Shown: one piece after another, positions 33,102 through 42,213 of the stretch
How positions within the stretch are numbered: the stretch's first letter is position 1
Layout: each line of letters opens with the position of its first letter
Source: Acidimicrobiaceae bacterium
GTDB taxonomy: Bacteria > Actinomycetota > Acidimicrobiia > Acidimicrobiales > RAAP-2
Assembly (NCBI GenBank): GCA_027306605.1
Contig: DAHUZK010000044.1
Location: 1 to 64,000, forward strand
Reading direction: 5' to 3'
DNA: 64,000 bases
The notes under the pieces: generated by a model
Told to the model about the DNA's origin: nothing
Database searches by the model: none
What the model saw: the letters and a program-made list of their open reading frames with translations, nothing else
Position numbers and translations under genes: made by a program

Positions 33102-34100
33102 TCACCATTCGGTCACGGCGTACCAGTCAGGAGCGGACTTCACGTGCCGCACGAGCCCATCCTCGTCGAGGAGCCCGGCCTGCGCACCCACGTCCTGCAC
33201 GACGCTCATGGCGTTGACGGGGGCCCAGGCCAGGGCTTCCGCCAGGGTGCGCCCCTTCACCAGCGCGGCCACGAGCGTCGACGAGAAGGCGTCGCCCGCT
33301 CCGGTGCGTTCGACGGGCGGCGCCGGATCGGGGTACGAGGGCACGCGGAAGCGGCGGGACCCGTCCGAGGCGTAGGCGCCGTCCGGGCCGTCGGTGACGA
33401 CGGCCAGGTCCGGTCCGAGAGCGTGGAGCGACTCGAGGATGGCCGCCAGGTCGCCGTGGTCGGCTCCGCCGATCTCGACGGCCTCTTCGCGGTTGCAGAT
33501 GAGCACGTCGGCTCTACGGTACAGGCCGCTCAAGGCGTCGGTGCCCTCCTGGATCTGGAACGTGCCGGGCTGGAACACGAGGCGCACCGACGGCTCGGCG
33601 TCGAGCCACTGCACGACCTGACGGAGGTAGCCGGCGCCGTCGCACCCGACCGAGCTGAGGTACATCCAGCCCGGAACCTCGCGGGGGCTCAGGTGGGCCC
33701 AGTGGTAGTCGTAGAGTTCGTGGTGCACCAAGATGGTCCGGTCCTGGCCGTACCAGAGCACGAAGTTCCGATTGCTCGGGTGGCTCGGATCGAGGCGGAC
33801 GAGGTGGGTGTCGATGCCCTCGCGGTGCAGCGCCACCTGCATGTCGCGACCGATGGAGTCGTCGCCCAGATGCGAGGCCAGGGCTGTCGCCACCCCGAGC
33901 CGCGCCAGGCCGACCGCCGCGTTGGCGGCGTTGCCTCCGGCGTCGACCGTGCGCGCGTAGTCGAAGGGGACCTTGCTGCCGAACGGCAGGGCCAGCCAAT
34001 GGCCCGCGGTGTCGGTCAGGGCCCGGATGTGCTCGTCGGACAGCCGGATGAAGACGTCGGTGGCCGCGTCGCCCACACAGAGCACGTCGTAGTGCGCCAT
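33102..34100 (-). CDS. PfkB-family carbohydrate kinase
   Basis: A 332-residue PfkB/ribokinase-type enzyme. VLCVGDAATDVFIRLSDEH starts the fold. DAGGNAANAAVGLARLGVATALASHLGDDSIG is the N-terminal PfkB signature. The C-terminal GAGDAFSSTLVAAL has the catalytic Asp and anion hole. It phosphorylates a sugar or nucleoside. Context with the sugar ABC system and the ROK kinase suggests a second sugar-kinase step. A perfect DosR-like box lies 61-74 bases upstream of the ATG. No good ribosome site is seen. Confidence 0.88.
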   Translation of the reverse strand: MAHYDVLCVGDAATDVFIRLSDEHIRALTDTAGHWLALPFGSKVPFDYARTVDAGGNAANAAVGLARLGVATALASHLGDDSIGRDMQVALHREGIDTHLVRLDPSHPSNRNFVLWYGQDRTILVHHELYDYHWAHLSPREVPGWMYLSSVGCDGAGYLRQVVQWLDAEPSVRLVFQPGTFQIQEGTDALSGLYRRADVLICNREEAVEIGGADHGDLAAILESLHALGPDLAVVTDGPDGAYASDGSRRFRVPSYPDPAPPVERTGAGDAFSSTLVAALVKGRTLAEALAWAPVNAMSVVQDVGAQAGLLDEDGLVRHVKSAPDWYAVTEW

Positions 34101-34160
34101 GGTTCCATGACACCCGATCCGGCCCGTCGGGGGCCAGAGACCTTCGTCAGGACCCCGGAG

Positions 34161-34174
34161 GGGACCAAAGTCCC
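34161..34174 (-). promoter_or_regulatory. Perfect DosR/DevR-type box upstream of PfkB kinase
   Basis: Minus strand GGGACTTTGGTCCC: both arms perfect and the centre TTTG fits the GGGACTWWAGTCCC-type core with one difference. It lies 61 bases before the PfkB ATG and touches the stop of the 92-residue gene upstream. A convincing -10 at the expected distance is not seen, so its effect may differ from the other boxes. Confidence 0.55.
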
Positions 34175-34452
34175 TACCCTGGACCCTCCGACCCGAACCC
34201 GGCGTGGCGCAGGAGGCGCCGCAGGACGGCCAGTTGCTCGACGTCGACGCTCTTGTGGTGCATCGGCTCGAGGGTCTCGGTCTCGTCGCCGACGACCACC
34301 TCGAAGTGCCCCTTGTGGGTCTCTCTGACCGTGCCCACGACGTGCAGGAGCGACAGGACGTCGTGCCACTCGATGTTGCGGCTCGTCGGGTGGGCGAAGA
34401 TCTGGTCCAGGGTGTCACGTTGGTGGCTGTTCACGTGTGGCGGTGATTCCAC
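34174..34452 (-). CDS. Small conserved protein, HicA-like pattern
   Basis: A 92-residue protein. The GTG start is five bases after AAAGGAG. It contains FAHPTSRNIEWHDVLSLLHVVG, HKGHFEVVVGDETETLEPM and VEQLAVLRRLLRHAGF. The order (helix with EWHDVLSLL, then a strand-turn-strand and a His-containing KS-D motif) recalls the dsRBD-like fold of HicA, but there is no HicB partner. It sits 23 bases after the acetyl-CoA hydrolase gene in what is probably one operon. A toxin role is not supported; a stress-regulon small protein is a fairer description. Confidence 0.6.
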   Translation of the reverse strand: MESPPHVNSHQRDTLDQIFAHPTSRNIEWHDVLSLLHVVGTVRETHKGHFEVVVGDETETLEPMHHKSVDVEQLAVLRRLLRHAGFGSEGPG

Positions 34453-34475
34453 GTCCGCTCCTTTCGTTGCATGGG

Positions 34476-35762
34476 TCAGTCGAAGTCGCGCCGCAGGCCC
34501 AGCCGGCCGGCGGCCTTGCGCAGCGAGTCCCGCGCTCTCGGGTCAGCCACCTCCTCGATCAGCAGCTGAGCCTGGGCGTGCTGGGATCGACCGAAGAGCT
34601 CGGCGCACCCGTGTTCGCTGACGACCGCCGTGTGCTGGAACGACGTCACCGGGTTGTTGAGCACGGGGACGATCCTGGACGTGTCGGACTTGTCGTGCCA
34701 GGCGTGCAGGGCGACCACGGCGTGGCCTCCGGCCGAATGCACCGCGCCGCTCACGAAGTCGGGCTGTCCACCGAAGCCCGAGTAGATGCGCTCGTGGATG
34801 TAGCTCGCGTTGGCCTGGGCGAAGAGGTCGACTTCCATGGCGGCGTTCACGGAGAGCATCGACGGGTGCGCCGCAATGCGTGCGGGGTCGTTGGTCGTCT
34901 CGGTGCGCCGCATGTGCACGCGCTCGTTCCCGTCCACCCAGTCGTAGAGCTGGCGCGATCCGATGAGGAAGGACGTGGTGATCGGCACGGCGGGATCGAG
35001 AGCGCCGGCCTGCTCGAGATCGACGACGCAGTCGCTGATCATCTCGGTCCAGATGCGCAATCCCCGACGGTCCGTCATCTCGAGAGCGGCCAGGGACGGA
35101 ATGGCTCCGATCCCGAGCTGGAGCGTGGTCCCGTCGGTGGCGAAGCGCGCGATGCGCTCGCCGATGGCCTGTGCCGAATCGGGCGGCGCCGGTGGGCCGG
35201 GGTTCGCGTCCCGCTCCTGTGGAGCGCCTGACGCGAGCGGCTCAGGTGAGTGCACCGGCTCGTCGACTTCGAGGATCCCGTCGAGATCGTCGAGCGGGAT
35301 CTCGCCGTCGCCGAAGGTGTAGGGCATGTGCGGGTTCACCTGTGCCAGCACCGGTGCGCCGCGGGCACGCGCCTGTTCGATGGCAGCGGGAAGGATGTTG
35401 ACCTCGATCCCCAGTGAGACCTTGCCGTTGCGTGGGAGCGACGTGTGGAGGAGGACGGCGTCGGGGGGACGCACCGTGTCGAAGAGTCGGGGGACCAGCG
35501 ACAATCGCATGGGCAGGTAATCGAGCATCGGGTTGTGCCGCATGCCGGGACCCACGAAGGGCGTCTCGCAGATCACCGACGGGTACTCCGCGAAGTCGCA
35601 CATGGAGTTGAGCTGGAAGACCCGGCAGGTCTCGAGCGCTGTGGTCAGAGCCTCGACGAGCGTACGGGGCGTGGCGGCGTTGCCCGAGAGCACGACCCGG
35701 GGCTCGCGGCCCCCGAGGCGTTCGAGTCGGCGCACCATCCCTTCCAGGGTCAGATGGTCCAT
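34476..35762 (-). CDS. Acetyl-CoA hydrolase/CoA-transferase
   Basis: A 428-residue class I acetyl-CoA hydrolase/transferase (Ach1/Cat1-like): [61 protein letters not shown] and a C-terminal [13 protein letters not shown] with [12 protein letters not shown]. It either releases acetate from acetyl-CoA or exchanges CoA with succinate or another acid. A Pro-rich insert (about 183-198) is unusual. No ribosome site precedes the ATG, and a DosR-like box is centred exactly 42.5 bp from the ATG, fitting a leaderless transcript. It is divergent from PEP synthase. Confidence 0.85.
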   Translation of the reverse strand: MDHLTLEGMVRRLERLGGREPRVVLSGNAATPRTLVEALTTALETCRVFQLNSMCDFAEYPSVICETPFVGPGMRHNPMLDYLPMRLSLVPRLFDTVRPPDAVLLHTSLPRNGKVSLGIEVNILPAAIEQARARGAPVLAQVNPHMPYTFGDGEIPLDDLDGILEVDEPVHSPEPLASGAPQERDANPGPPAPPDSAQAIGERIARFATDGTTLQLGIGAIPSLAALEMTDRRGLRIWTEMISDCVVDLEQAGALDPAVPITTSFLIGSRQLYDWVDGNERVHMRRTETTNDPARIAAHPSMLSVNAAMEVDLFAQANASYIHERIYSGFGGQPDFVSGAVHSAGGHAVVALHAWHDKSDTSRIVPVLNNPVTSFQHTAVVSEHGCAELFGRSQHAQAQLLIEEVADPRARDSLRKAAGRLGLRRDFD

Positions 35763-35797
35763 GGAGCCAGTGTCACAGACGTTCGGCTCCGCAGACA

Positions 35798-35811
35798 GGG
35801 ACGTTGTTCCC
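35798..35811. promoter_or_regulatory. DosR/DevR-box-like palindrome in the divergent CoA-transferase/PEP-synthase promoter
   Basis: GGGACGTTGTTCCC (one arm mismatch). Its centre, 35804.5, is 42.5 bp from the first base of the acetyl-CoA hydrolase ATG (35762), with GACACT as a possible -10 at 35774-35769. On the plus strand the same spacing predicts a start near 35847 (possible -10 GACCAT at 35835-35840) with a 79-base leader to PEP synthase, so one box could serve both genes. Confidence 0.55.
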
Positions 35812-35925
35812 TATCGCTCCCCGGGGGGATGCGAGACCATCGGATCAGAGAGGCTCGGCGGACGGGCCGGCTCGGCGGACGAGCCCGGCTCGTCCGACGA
35901 CGTGGTCCGGGCAGAGGAGTTGGAC

Positions 35926-38283
35926 GTGACGGCAATCCGGTGGTTCCAGGAGATCAGGTTGACGGACACGGGTTCGGTCGGGGGGAAGGGTGCGAACCTG
36001 GGCGAGATGACGGCGGCGGGTCTCCCTGTCCCGCCCGGCTTCGTCATCACGTCGGAGGCCTACCTCGATGCGGTCGGGCGTGCAGGCGGGCGGGACCGCC
36101 TGAAGGACATCTTGCTCGCCGCACGTGGTGCGGCTCCCGAGCGTCTCGACGAGCTGGCCGCCGAGGCCAGGGCCCTCGTGCAGGGAACGCCGATGCCCGA
36201 GGATCTCGCCGCGGAGATCACCGACGCCTACCGCAAGCTGGGCGACGGCACCAGGGTCGCCGTGCGTTCGTCCGGCATCGGCGAGGACGCCGAAGGCGTG
36301 TCCTTCGCCGGGATGAACGAGACCTTCACCAATGTGGCGGGGACGGACCAGGTCCTGGCTCGCGTTTCCGAGTGCTGGGCGTCGCTCTGGCGGGCGCGCT
36401 CGATCTTCTACCGCGGGGACAAGGGCATCACCGTGGAGCCGTCGATCGCCGTCGTGGTGCAGCAGATGGTCCCCTCCGAGCAATCAGGCGTGATGTTCAC
36501 CTTGGACCCCTCGACGGGGGAGCGCGAGCACATCGTGATCGAGGCCGCGGTCGGCCAGGGCGAGGTGGTCGTGAGCGGGCAGGTCGAACCGGACACCTAC
36601 GTCGTGGACAAGAGCGGCCCACGGGTCCTGCAGGTCCGGGTGGGCAACCAGCGCGTCAAGATCGTGCGCGGACCCGACGGGCAGGATCGAAGGGTCGACC
36701 TCGATCCGTCCGAAGGTGGTCAGCGGGTGCTGAACGACGCTCAGATCGTGGAGCTGGCGCGTCTCGGGATGGCCGCCGAGGCCCACTACGGCTCGCCCCA
36801 GGACACCGAATGGGCGATCGCCCACGGGACGATCTACCTCGTGCAGTCGCGGCCGGTCACCAGCGTCGGAGGCGGCGCGACCACGCGGGCCACTGCACCC
36901 GCCGGAGCGGCCACGGGCGGCGGCGCGCTCCTCGTCCGGGGTCTGGCGGCCTCGGCGGGCCGCGCCTCGGGGCCGGTGCGGGTCCTCGAGTCCCCGGAGC
37001 AGGGGGAGTCGCTTCTCGACGGCGAGGTCCTGGTGGCGCCGATGACCAGTCCCGATTGGGTGCCCACCATGCGCCGGGCGGCCGCCATCGTCACCGACGG
37101 CGGGGGCATGACCTGCCACGCCGCAATCGTCTCGCGTGAGCTGGGCGTGCCCGCGGTCGTGGGGGCGCGCCAGGCGACCGCCGTTTTGCGCGACGGCGAG
37201 ATCGTGACCGTCGACGGTGCCGAGGGCACGGTGACCGAGGGCGCCACGGTCGAAGCTGCCTCGGCGGCGACCGTCCGGGTGCGGCCCGCTGCCGGCGTGC
37301 CCGAGGCGCCTGCTGCGCCGGGGGCGCTGGCCACGCGGATCTATGCCAATCTCGCCTTTGCCGAGCATGCCGAGGAGGTGGCGAGCCTCCCGGTGGACGG
37401 CGTCGGGCTGCTGCGCGCCGAGTTCATGGTGACGGACGCCCTCAAGGGCGTGCACCCGCGTGCCCTCCTCCGGCGAGGGGAGGAGCAGACGTTCGTCGAC
37501 GCGATGGCCAAGTCCCTCCTGCGGATCGCGCACGCATTCGAGCCTCGTCCTGTCGTGTACCGCAGCATCGACTTCCGCTCGAACGAGTTCTCTCTCCTCG
37601 AGGGCGGGACCGACTTCGAGCCGCACGAGGACAACCCGATGATCGGGTACCGAGGCTGCTACCGCTACGTCCGTGAACCCGATCTGTTCCGGCTCGAGCT
37701 CGACGTCCTGGCCAAGGTGCACGAGGAGACCTCGAACCTCGTCCTCATGATCCCGTTCGTCCGCACCGCCTGGGAACTCGAGGCGTGCCTCGAGATCGTG
37801 GGGGCGAGCCCGGTCGGTGGCCAGATACCCGTGTGGGTGATGGCCGAGGTGCCCTCGGTGGCCTACTGGATACCGACCTACGCGTCGATGGGGATCGAGG
37901 GCGTGTCCATCGGGAGCAACGACCTCACGCAGCTCGTGCTCGGCGTCGATCGCGATTCACAGATCTGCGCCGAGGTCTTCGACGAGGCCGACCCCGCCGT
38001 CCTCGACACGATCGCGCGTATCGTCGGCGAGTGCCAGGAGGCGGGGATCACGTCCTCGTTGTGTGGACAGGCGCCGTCGAACCGGCCGGCATTCGCCGAG
38101 CACCTGGTCAGGCTGGGCATCACGTCGGTCTCGGTCAACCCCGACGCCGTGGCCGCGGTGCGTGCGTCGGTGGCGTCGGCCGAGTGGCGGCTGCTGCTCG
38201 AGTCTGCGGTACCCGATCGTGCCGTCGTGTCCGCAGGCGTCGCACCACGCCACCGGCTGGCGCATCGCTCCGGCCGGACCTGA
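35926..38283 (+). CDS. ppsA: Phosphoenolpyruvate synthase
   Basis: A 785-residue PEP synthase (pyruvate, water dikinase), close to the usual 790. The ATP-grasp domain covers about 5-330 ([30 protein letters not shown]), the swivelling phosphohistidine domain has [21 protein letters not shown] with catalytic His398, and the C-terminal TIM barrel has the substrate motifs [10 protein letters not shown] and [15 protein letters not shown]. It converts pyruvate to PEP with ATP. GTG start after AGAGGAG. Divergent from acetyl-CoA hydrolase and convergent with the ferredoxin-oxidoreductase operon, giving a pyruvate/acetate/PEP module. Confidence 0.93.
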   Translation: MTAIRWFQEIRLTDTGSVGGKGANLGEMTAAGLPVPPGFVITSEAYLDAVGRAGGRDRLKDILLAARGAAPERLDELAAEARALVQGTPMPEDLAAEITDAYRKLGDGTRVAVRSSGIGEDAEGVSFAGMNETFTNVAGTDQVLARVSECWASLWRARSIFYRGDKGITVEPSIAVVVQQMVPSEQSGVMFTLDPSTGEREHIVIEAAVGQGEVVVSGQVEPDTYVVDKSGPRVLQVRVGNQRVKIVRGPDGQDRRVDLDPSEGGQRVLNDAQIVELARLGMAAEAHYGSPQDTEWAIAHGTIYLVQSRPVTSVGGGATTRATAPAGAATGGGALLVRGLAASAGRASGPVRVLESPEQGESLLDGEVLVAPMTSPDWVPTMRRAAAIVTDGGGMTCHAAIVSRELGVPAVVGARQATAVLRDGEIVTVDGAEGTVTEGATVEAASAATVRVRPAAGVPEAPAAPGALATRIYANLAFAEHAEEVASLPVDGVGLLRAEFMVTDALKGVHPRALLRRGEEQTFVDAMAKSLLRIAHAFEPRPVVYRSIDFRSNEFSLLEGGTDFEPHEDNPMIGYRGCYRYVREPDLFRLELDVLAKVHEETSNLVLMIPFVRTAWELEACLEIVGASPVGGQIPVWVMAEVPSVAYWIPTYASMGIEGVSIGSNDLTQLVLGVDRDSQICAEVFDEADPAVLDTIARIVGECQEAGITSSLCGQAPSNRPAFAEHLVRLGITSVSVNPDAVAAVRASVASAEWRLLLESAVPDRAVVSAGVAPRHRLAHRSGRT

Positions 38284-38289
38284 CCCTCG

Positions 38290-39918
38290 TCAGATCTCCT
38301 CGGGCACCATCTCGATCGCGCCGCACGGGCACTCCTGGACGCAGAGGCCGCATCCCTTGCAGAAGTCGTAGTCGAAGGAGTAGCCGTGCCCTTCTTCGAC
38401 CTTCAGCACGGCGTTGTCCGGGCAGACGCCGAAGCAGTTGTCGCACTGGAAGCAATTGCCACAGGACAGGCAGCGGCGCGCCTCGAAGAGCGCGGTCGAC
38501 TCGTCCAGACCCGCCACGACCTCGTCGAAGGTCGACGCGCGCCGGGCCGCGTCGAGACGGGGCCGTTGGGCCTGGGGCGCGTCGGCGTAGTACCACGTGT
38601 TCAGCCGGTCGAACCCTGCCAACGCATGGCGCGCCCCCGAGGCCGGAGCCTCGCCGCGGAGCCAGGCATCGATCGCCCGCGCTGCCTTCTTGCCGTGGCC
38701 GACGGCGTCCGTCAGCGTGCGGGCGCCCGCCACGACGTCACCGCCGGCGAAGACGCCGGGCCGAGCGGTCATCATGTCGGGACCCACCTCGATGACCTCG
38801 CCGTGGACGGCGATCTCGGGCAGGCTCCGCACCAGCGTGAGATCGGCCGCCTGCCCGACGGCCAGGACCAGTGCGTCGGCTTCGAGCGTTTCGAATTCCC
38901 CCGTCGGCTGTGGGAAGCCGTGATCGTCGAGCGCCATCCGCTCTATGGTCAACGAGCCGTCCTCGTCACCGACGATGGTCGAGAGCCACTTGAGACGCAC
39001 CCCCTCCTCGACGGCGTCGCGCAGCTCTTCCTCGTGGGCGGGCATGCGGTCACGTGTGCGGCGGTAGACGACGACGGCATCGGCCGCGCCGAGTCGTCTG
39101 GCGGTGCGTGCTGCATCCATGGCGGTGTCGCCGCCTCCGTACACCACCACCCGCCGTCCGATCGAAGGCCGGTCGGGCTCCTGGGCCCGATGCAGCAGAT
39201 CCAGGGCGCTGACCATGCGTGCCGAGTCTCCGGCCGGGATGTCGATGTGCTTGCTCCGCTGGGCACCGATGGCCAGGAACGCCGCGTCGAAGTGGCCGTC
39301 CTCCATGGCGGCGTCGAGGTCGTCGACCCGACGGCCGCACTCGATCGTCACGCCCAGGGCTTGGATCCGTCGGATCTCGCCGTGGACGATGTGGCGCGGG
39401 AGCCGGTACGTGGGAATGCCGTACCGCATCATTCCTCCGGGCTCGGGTGAGGATTCCGCCACGACGACGTCGTGCCCGAGGAGCCTCAGGTGGTAGGCCG
39501 CGGACAGGCCACCGGGCCCGGAGCCCACCACGAGCACCCGAGAACCGCTCGCCGGCTCCGGCGCCGCCACGGCCCACCCCTCGGCGAGGGCGCGGTCTCC
39601 GAGGAAGCGCTCGAGCTCGTTGATGCCGACCGCCTCGTCCACCTGAGCGCGGTTGCATGCAGTCTCGCAGGGGTGGAAGCAGGCACGGCCCATGACCGCC
39701 GGCAGCGGGTTCTCCGCCATGATCCGGCGCCAGGCGGCCTCGTAGGACCCGTCCTCGGCCAGGTAGAGCCACTGCTGGATGTTCTCGCCCGCCGGACAGG
39801 CGTCGTTGCACGGCGGCAGCCGGTCGACGTAGACGGGACGCTCCACCCGCCACGAGCCGGTCCGGTTGGCGAGGCTCGAGCCGACCTCGAGGGTGATGGC
39901 GAAGGGGAGCTCCTTCAC
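38290..39918 (-). CDS. GltD-like NADPH oxidoreductase fused to 2[4Fe-4S] ferredoxin (PFOR delta-like)
   Basis: A 542-residue fusion. Residues about 35-105 are the N-terminal iron-sulfur region of the GltD/NfnB type (CNDACPAGENI, GRACFHPCETACN). Then come two Rossmann domains (VLVVGSGPGGLSAAYHL, VVVYGGGDTAMDAAR). The C-terminus (about 465-540) is a ferredoxin with two clusters (CLSCGNCFQCDNCFGVCP and CKGCGLCVQECPCGAIE). It should pass electrons between NADPH, FAD and the 2-oxoacid:ferredoxin oxidoreductase encoded upstream, taking the place of PorD. The GTG start overlaps the previous stop (GTGA). Confidence 0.88.
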   Translation of the reverse strand: MKELPFAITLEVGSSLANRTGSWRVERPVYVDRLPPCNDACPAGENIQQWLYLAEDGSYEAAWRRIMAENPLPAVMGRACFHPCETACNRAQVDEAVGINELERFLGDRALAEGWAVAAPEPASGSRVLVVGSGPGGLSAAYHLRLLGHDVVVAESSPEPGGMMRYGIPTYRLPRHIVHGEIRRIQALGVTIECGRRVDDLDAAMEDGHFDAAFLAIGAQRSKHIDIPAGDSARMVSALDLLHRAQEPDRPSIGRRVVVYGGGDTAMDAARTARRLGAADAVVVYRRTRDRMPAHEEELRDAVEEGVRLKWLSTIVGDEDGSLTIERMALDDHGFPQPTGEFETLEADALVLAVGQAADLTLVRSLPEIAVHGEVIEVGPDMMTARPGVFAGGDVVAGARTLTDAVGHGKKAARAIDAWLRGEAPASGARHALAGFDRLNTWYYADAPQAQRPRLDAARRASTFDEVVAGLDESTALFEARRCLSCGNCFQCDNCFGVCPDNAVLKVEEGHGYSFDYDFCKGCGLCVQECPCGAIEMVPEEI

Positions 39919-40961
39919 GACGCGGCCTCGGTGCCGGTCCCGGTGCCTTGGCGCGGCTCGGCTTCCGCTCCCGCCAGCAGGCCGTAGCGGGCGATGGTGG
40001 CATCCGCCATCGACTGGAGGGCGGCGACGACTCCGGGCTGGGCCACGGCACCCTCCGGGTCGAAGAGGTGACGGAACCGCCCCTGGATCCGCAGGTAGTC
40101 CTCGACCGGTGCCAATCGCCGGATCGGTGTCACCCGCACGACGCGGCCTCGTTCGGCCTCGAAGACGGGAAAGAGGCCGGTCTGGGTGGCCAGCCGGGCC
40201 ACGCGCACGGTGTCGCTCGACGCGGAGCCCCAGCCCAGCGGGCAGGGGACCAGGATGTGCAGGTAGCGCGACCCGTGGACCGCCATGGCACGGCTCACCT
40301 TGTCCTCGAGGTCGTGCAGGTCGGCCACCGTGGCGGTGGCGACGTAGGGGATCCGGTGGGCCATGGCGATCTCCGGCAGGTTCTTCCCCTGTCCGAAGAC
40401 ATTGCCGGGATGGGGGCCGACCGCCTCGGTGGTCGCGGTGCGTGCTGCCGGCGGTGTTGCACCCGACCGCTGCACGCCGGTGTTCATGTAGGCCTCGTTG
40501 TCGTAACAGATGAAGAGGACGTCGTCGTTGCGCTCGAACATCCCCGACAGGCAGCCGAATCCGATGTCGACGGCACCGCCGTCGCCCGCCTGGCTGACGA
40601 CGCGGATGTCGGACCGCCCCTTGACCCGCAGAGCGGCGGCCACGCCCGTCGCCACCGCCGGCGCGTTGGCGAAGAGCGAATGGAGCCACGCGATCTGCCA
40701 CGAGGTCTCGGGGTAGGGCGTGGAGAAGACCTCGAGGCATCCGGTGGCGTTGACCGCGACGAGGCGGCCACCGGTGGCCCGCATGGCCGCGTCGAGGGCG
40801 TACCGCGCGCCCAGTGCCTCCCCGCAACCCTGGCAGGCCCGGTGCCCCGAGGTGAGCGAGTTGCTCCGCCCGGCGTCGGACTGGACCGTGCGCTCGGAGC
40901 GGTCCACGAGCCGGTTGCCGACGGCGAAGCTGCCGACCTGGTAGAAGCGCACCGGAGCCAC
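39915..40961 (-). CDS. porB: 2-oxoacid:ferredoxin oxidoreductase, beta (TPP-binding) subunit
   Basis: A 348-residue thiamine-diphosphate subunit of the PorB type: iron-sulfur and TPP start HRACQGCGEALGARYAL, VNATGCLEVFSTPYPETSW, and the TPP-Mg motif GDGGAVDIGFGCLSGMFERNDDVLFICYDNEAYMNTG. It binds the [4Fe-4S] cluster and TPP for decarboxylation of pyruvate or another 2-oxoacid. Pyruvate is favoured by the neighbouring PEP synthase and CoA-transferase, but keto-isovalerate or 2-oxoglutarate cannot be ruled out. GTG start one base after the alpha-subunit stop. Its stop overlaps the GltD-ferredoxin start. Confidence 0.88.
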   Translation of the reverse strand: MAPVRFYQVGSFAVGNRLVDRSERTVQSDAGRSNSLTSGHRACQGCGEALGARYALDAAMRATGGRLVAVNATGCLEVFSTPYPETSWQIAWLHSLFANAPAVATGVAAALRVKGRSDIRVVSQAGDGGAVDIGFGCLSGMFERNDDVLFICYDNEAYMNTGVQRSGATPPAARTATTEAVGPHPGNVFGQGKNLPEIAMAHRIPYVATATVADLHDLEDKVSRAMAVHGSRYLHILVPCPLGWGSASSDTVRVARLATQTGLFPVFEAERGRVVRVTPIRRLAPVEDYLRIQGRFRHLFDPEGAVAQPGVVAALQSMADATIARYGLLAGAEAEPRQGTGTGTEAAS

Positions 40962-40962
40962 G

Positions 40963-42213
40963 TCAACCCCCCGCGCCCACGATGCCCAGGTCACGCAGCA
41001 TGTTCTCGGCGCTCGGGCCCGAGCGCCGTCGCGCGGCCATCCGCTCGAGCTCGCGTGCGACCAGCTCGTGCTTGAGGTCGAGGAAGGTGAGCTTTTCGAG
41101 GCGACCGCCCTGCGCCGCCTCCAGCACGCTCCGCAGGGCGGACTCGGTGATGGGTCGGCCCCCCAGGCCCGCCACGACCGTGGAGACGGGGACAGCCAGG
41201 CCGTTCAACGCCAGGGCGACGTCGGTCGAAAGGACGCCGCCGAAGCCCACGCTGACCGACTTCTCGAGCACGACCACCCGCCGGGCACCACCGAGTGCCT
41301 GGCGGACGGCGTCGAGCGGGAAGGGACGGAACGACGTCACCCCGAGCGCTCCGATGCGGGCGCCGCCGGCGCGCTGCGCGTCCACGACCTCCTTGATCGT
41401 TCCGAGCACCGAACCCATGGCGACGACGACGACCTCGGCATCTGCGCTGCGGTACGAGTGGACGAGTCCGCCCGAATCACGCCCGAACGCCTCGGCGAAT
41501 TCCGACCCGATCTCCGCGATGCGCTCGACAGCGGCGAGCTGACGCGCGTGAGCGAGATAGCGGACCTCTTCGAAGGCCTCGGGGCCGACCATCGCGCCGA
41601 TGGAGTACGGCGCGTCGGGGTCGAGCACCTGGCGCGGTTCGTAGGGAGGCAAAAAGGCATCGACCGCTTGCTGGGACGGGAGGTCCACGCGCTCGGTGGC
41701 GTGGGTGAGGACGAACCCGTCCATGCACACCATGACCGGTCCCGACAGCTCCTCCGCCAGCCGGAAGGCCTGGAGGTGCAGATCGGCGGCCTCTTGCACG
41801 CTCTGCGCGAAGAGTTGCACCCAACCCGCGTCCCGGGCCGCCATGGCGTCACTGTGGTCGTTCCAGATGTTGATGGGCGCACCGACGGCCCGGTTGGCCA
41901 ATGTCATGACGACGGGGAAACCCAGACCGCTGGCGTTGTACACCGCCTCCATCATGAAGAGCAGACCCTGGCTGGCCGTGGCCGTGAACGCGCGCGCCCC
42001 TGCGGCGGAGGCTCCGATGGCCACGGACATCGCGGCGAACTCGGACTCCGCGTTGACGAACTCGCAGGGCGCCAGTGCTCCGCGCTTCACGAACTCACTC
42101 AGTGCCTCGATGATGTGGGTCTGCGGCGAGATGGGATAGGCGCAGATGACCTCGGGACGGCACAGCGCCACGGCCTCCGCCACGGCCCGGGAACCCTCAA
42201 GCTGTCGGAGCAC
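40963..42213 (-). CDS. porA: 2-oxoacid:ferredoxin oxidoreductase, alpha subunit
   Basis: A 416-residue PorA-type subunit: EGSRAVAEAVALCRPEVICAYPI at the N-terminus, FVNAESEFAAMSVAIGASAAG, FTATASQGLLFMMEAVYNAS, and the NIWNDHSDAMAARDAGWVQLFAQS loop. This subunit carries the pyrimidine-binding part of TPP and the dimer interface, and the transketolase C-terminal-like domain follows (VVVAMGSVLGTIKEVVD). GTG start after CGGAAGGG, overlapping the gamma gene by 17 bases. Substrate class as for the beta subunit. Confidence 0.88.
   Translation of the reverse strand: MLRQLEGSRAVAEAVALCRPEVICAYPISPQTHIIEALSEFVKRGALAPCEFVNAESEFAAMSVAIGASAAGARAFTATASQGLLFMMEAVYNASGLGFPVVMTLANRAVGAPINIWNDHSDAMAARDAGWVQLFAQSVQEAADLHLQAFRLAEELSGPVMVCMDGFVLTHATERVDLPSQQAVDAFLPPYEPRQVLDPDAPYSIGAMVGPEAFEEVRYLAHARQLAAVERIAEIGSEFAEAFGRDSGGLVHSYRSADAEVVVVAMGSVLGTIKEVVDAQRAGGARIGALGVTSFRPFPLDAVRQALGGARRVVVLEKSVSVGFGGVLSTDVALALNGLAVPVSTVVAGLGGRPITESALRSVLEAAQGGRLEKLTFLDLKHELVARELERMAARRRSGPSAENMLRDLGIVGAGG

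Noticed and set aside
34174-34452. HicAB toxin-antitoxin pair
   Set aside because: No HicB-like partner is present on either side and the catalytic context is not clear; only the pattern of the small protein is similar.
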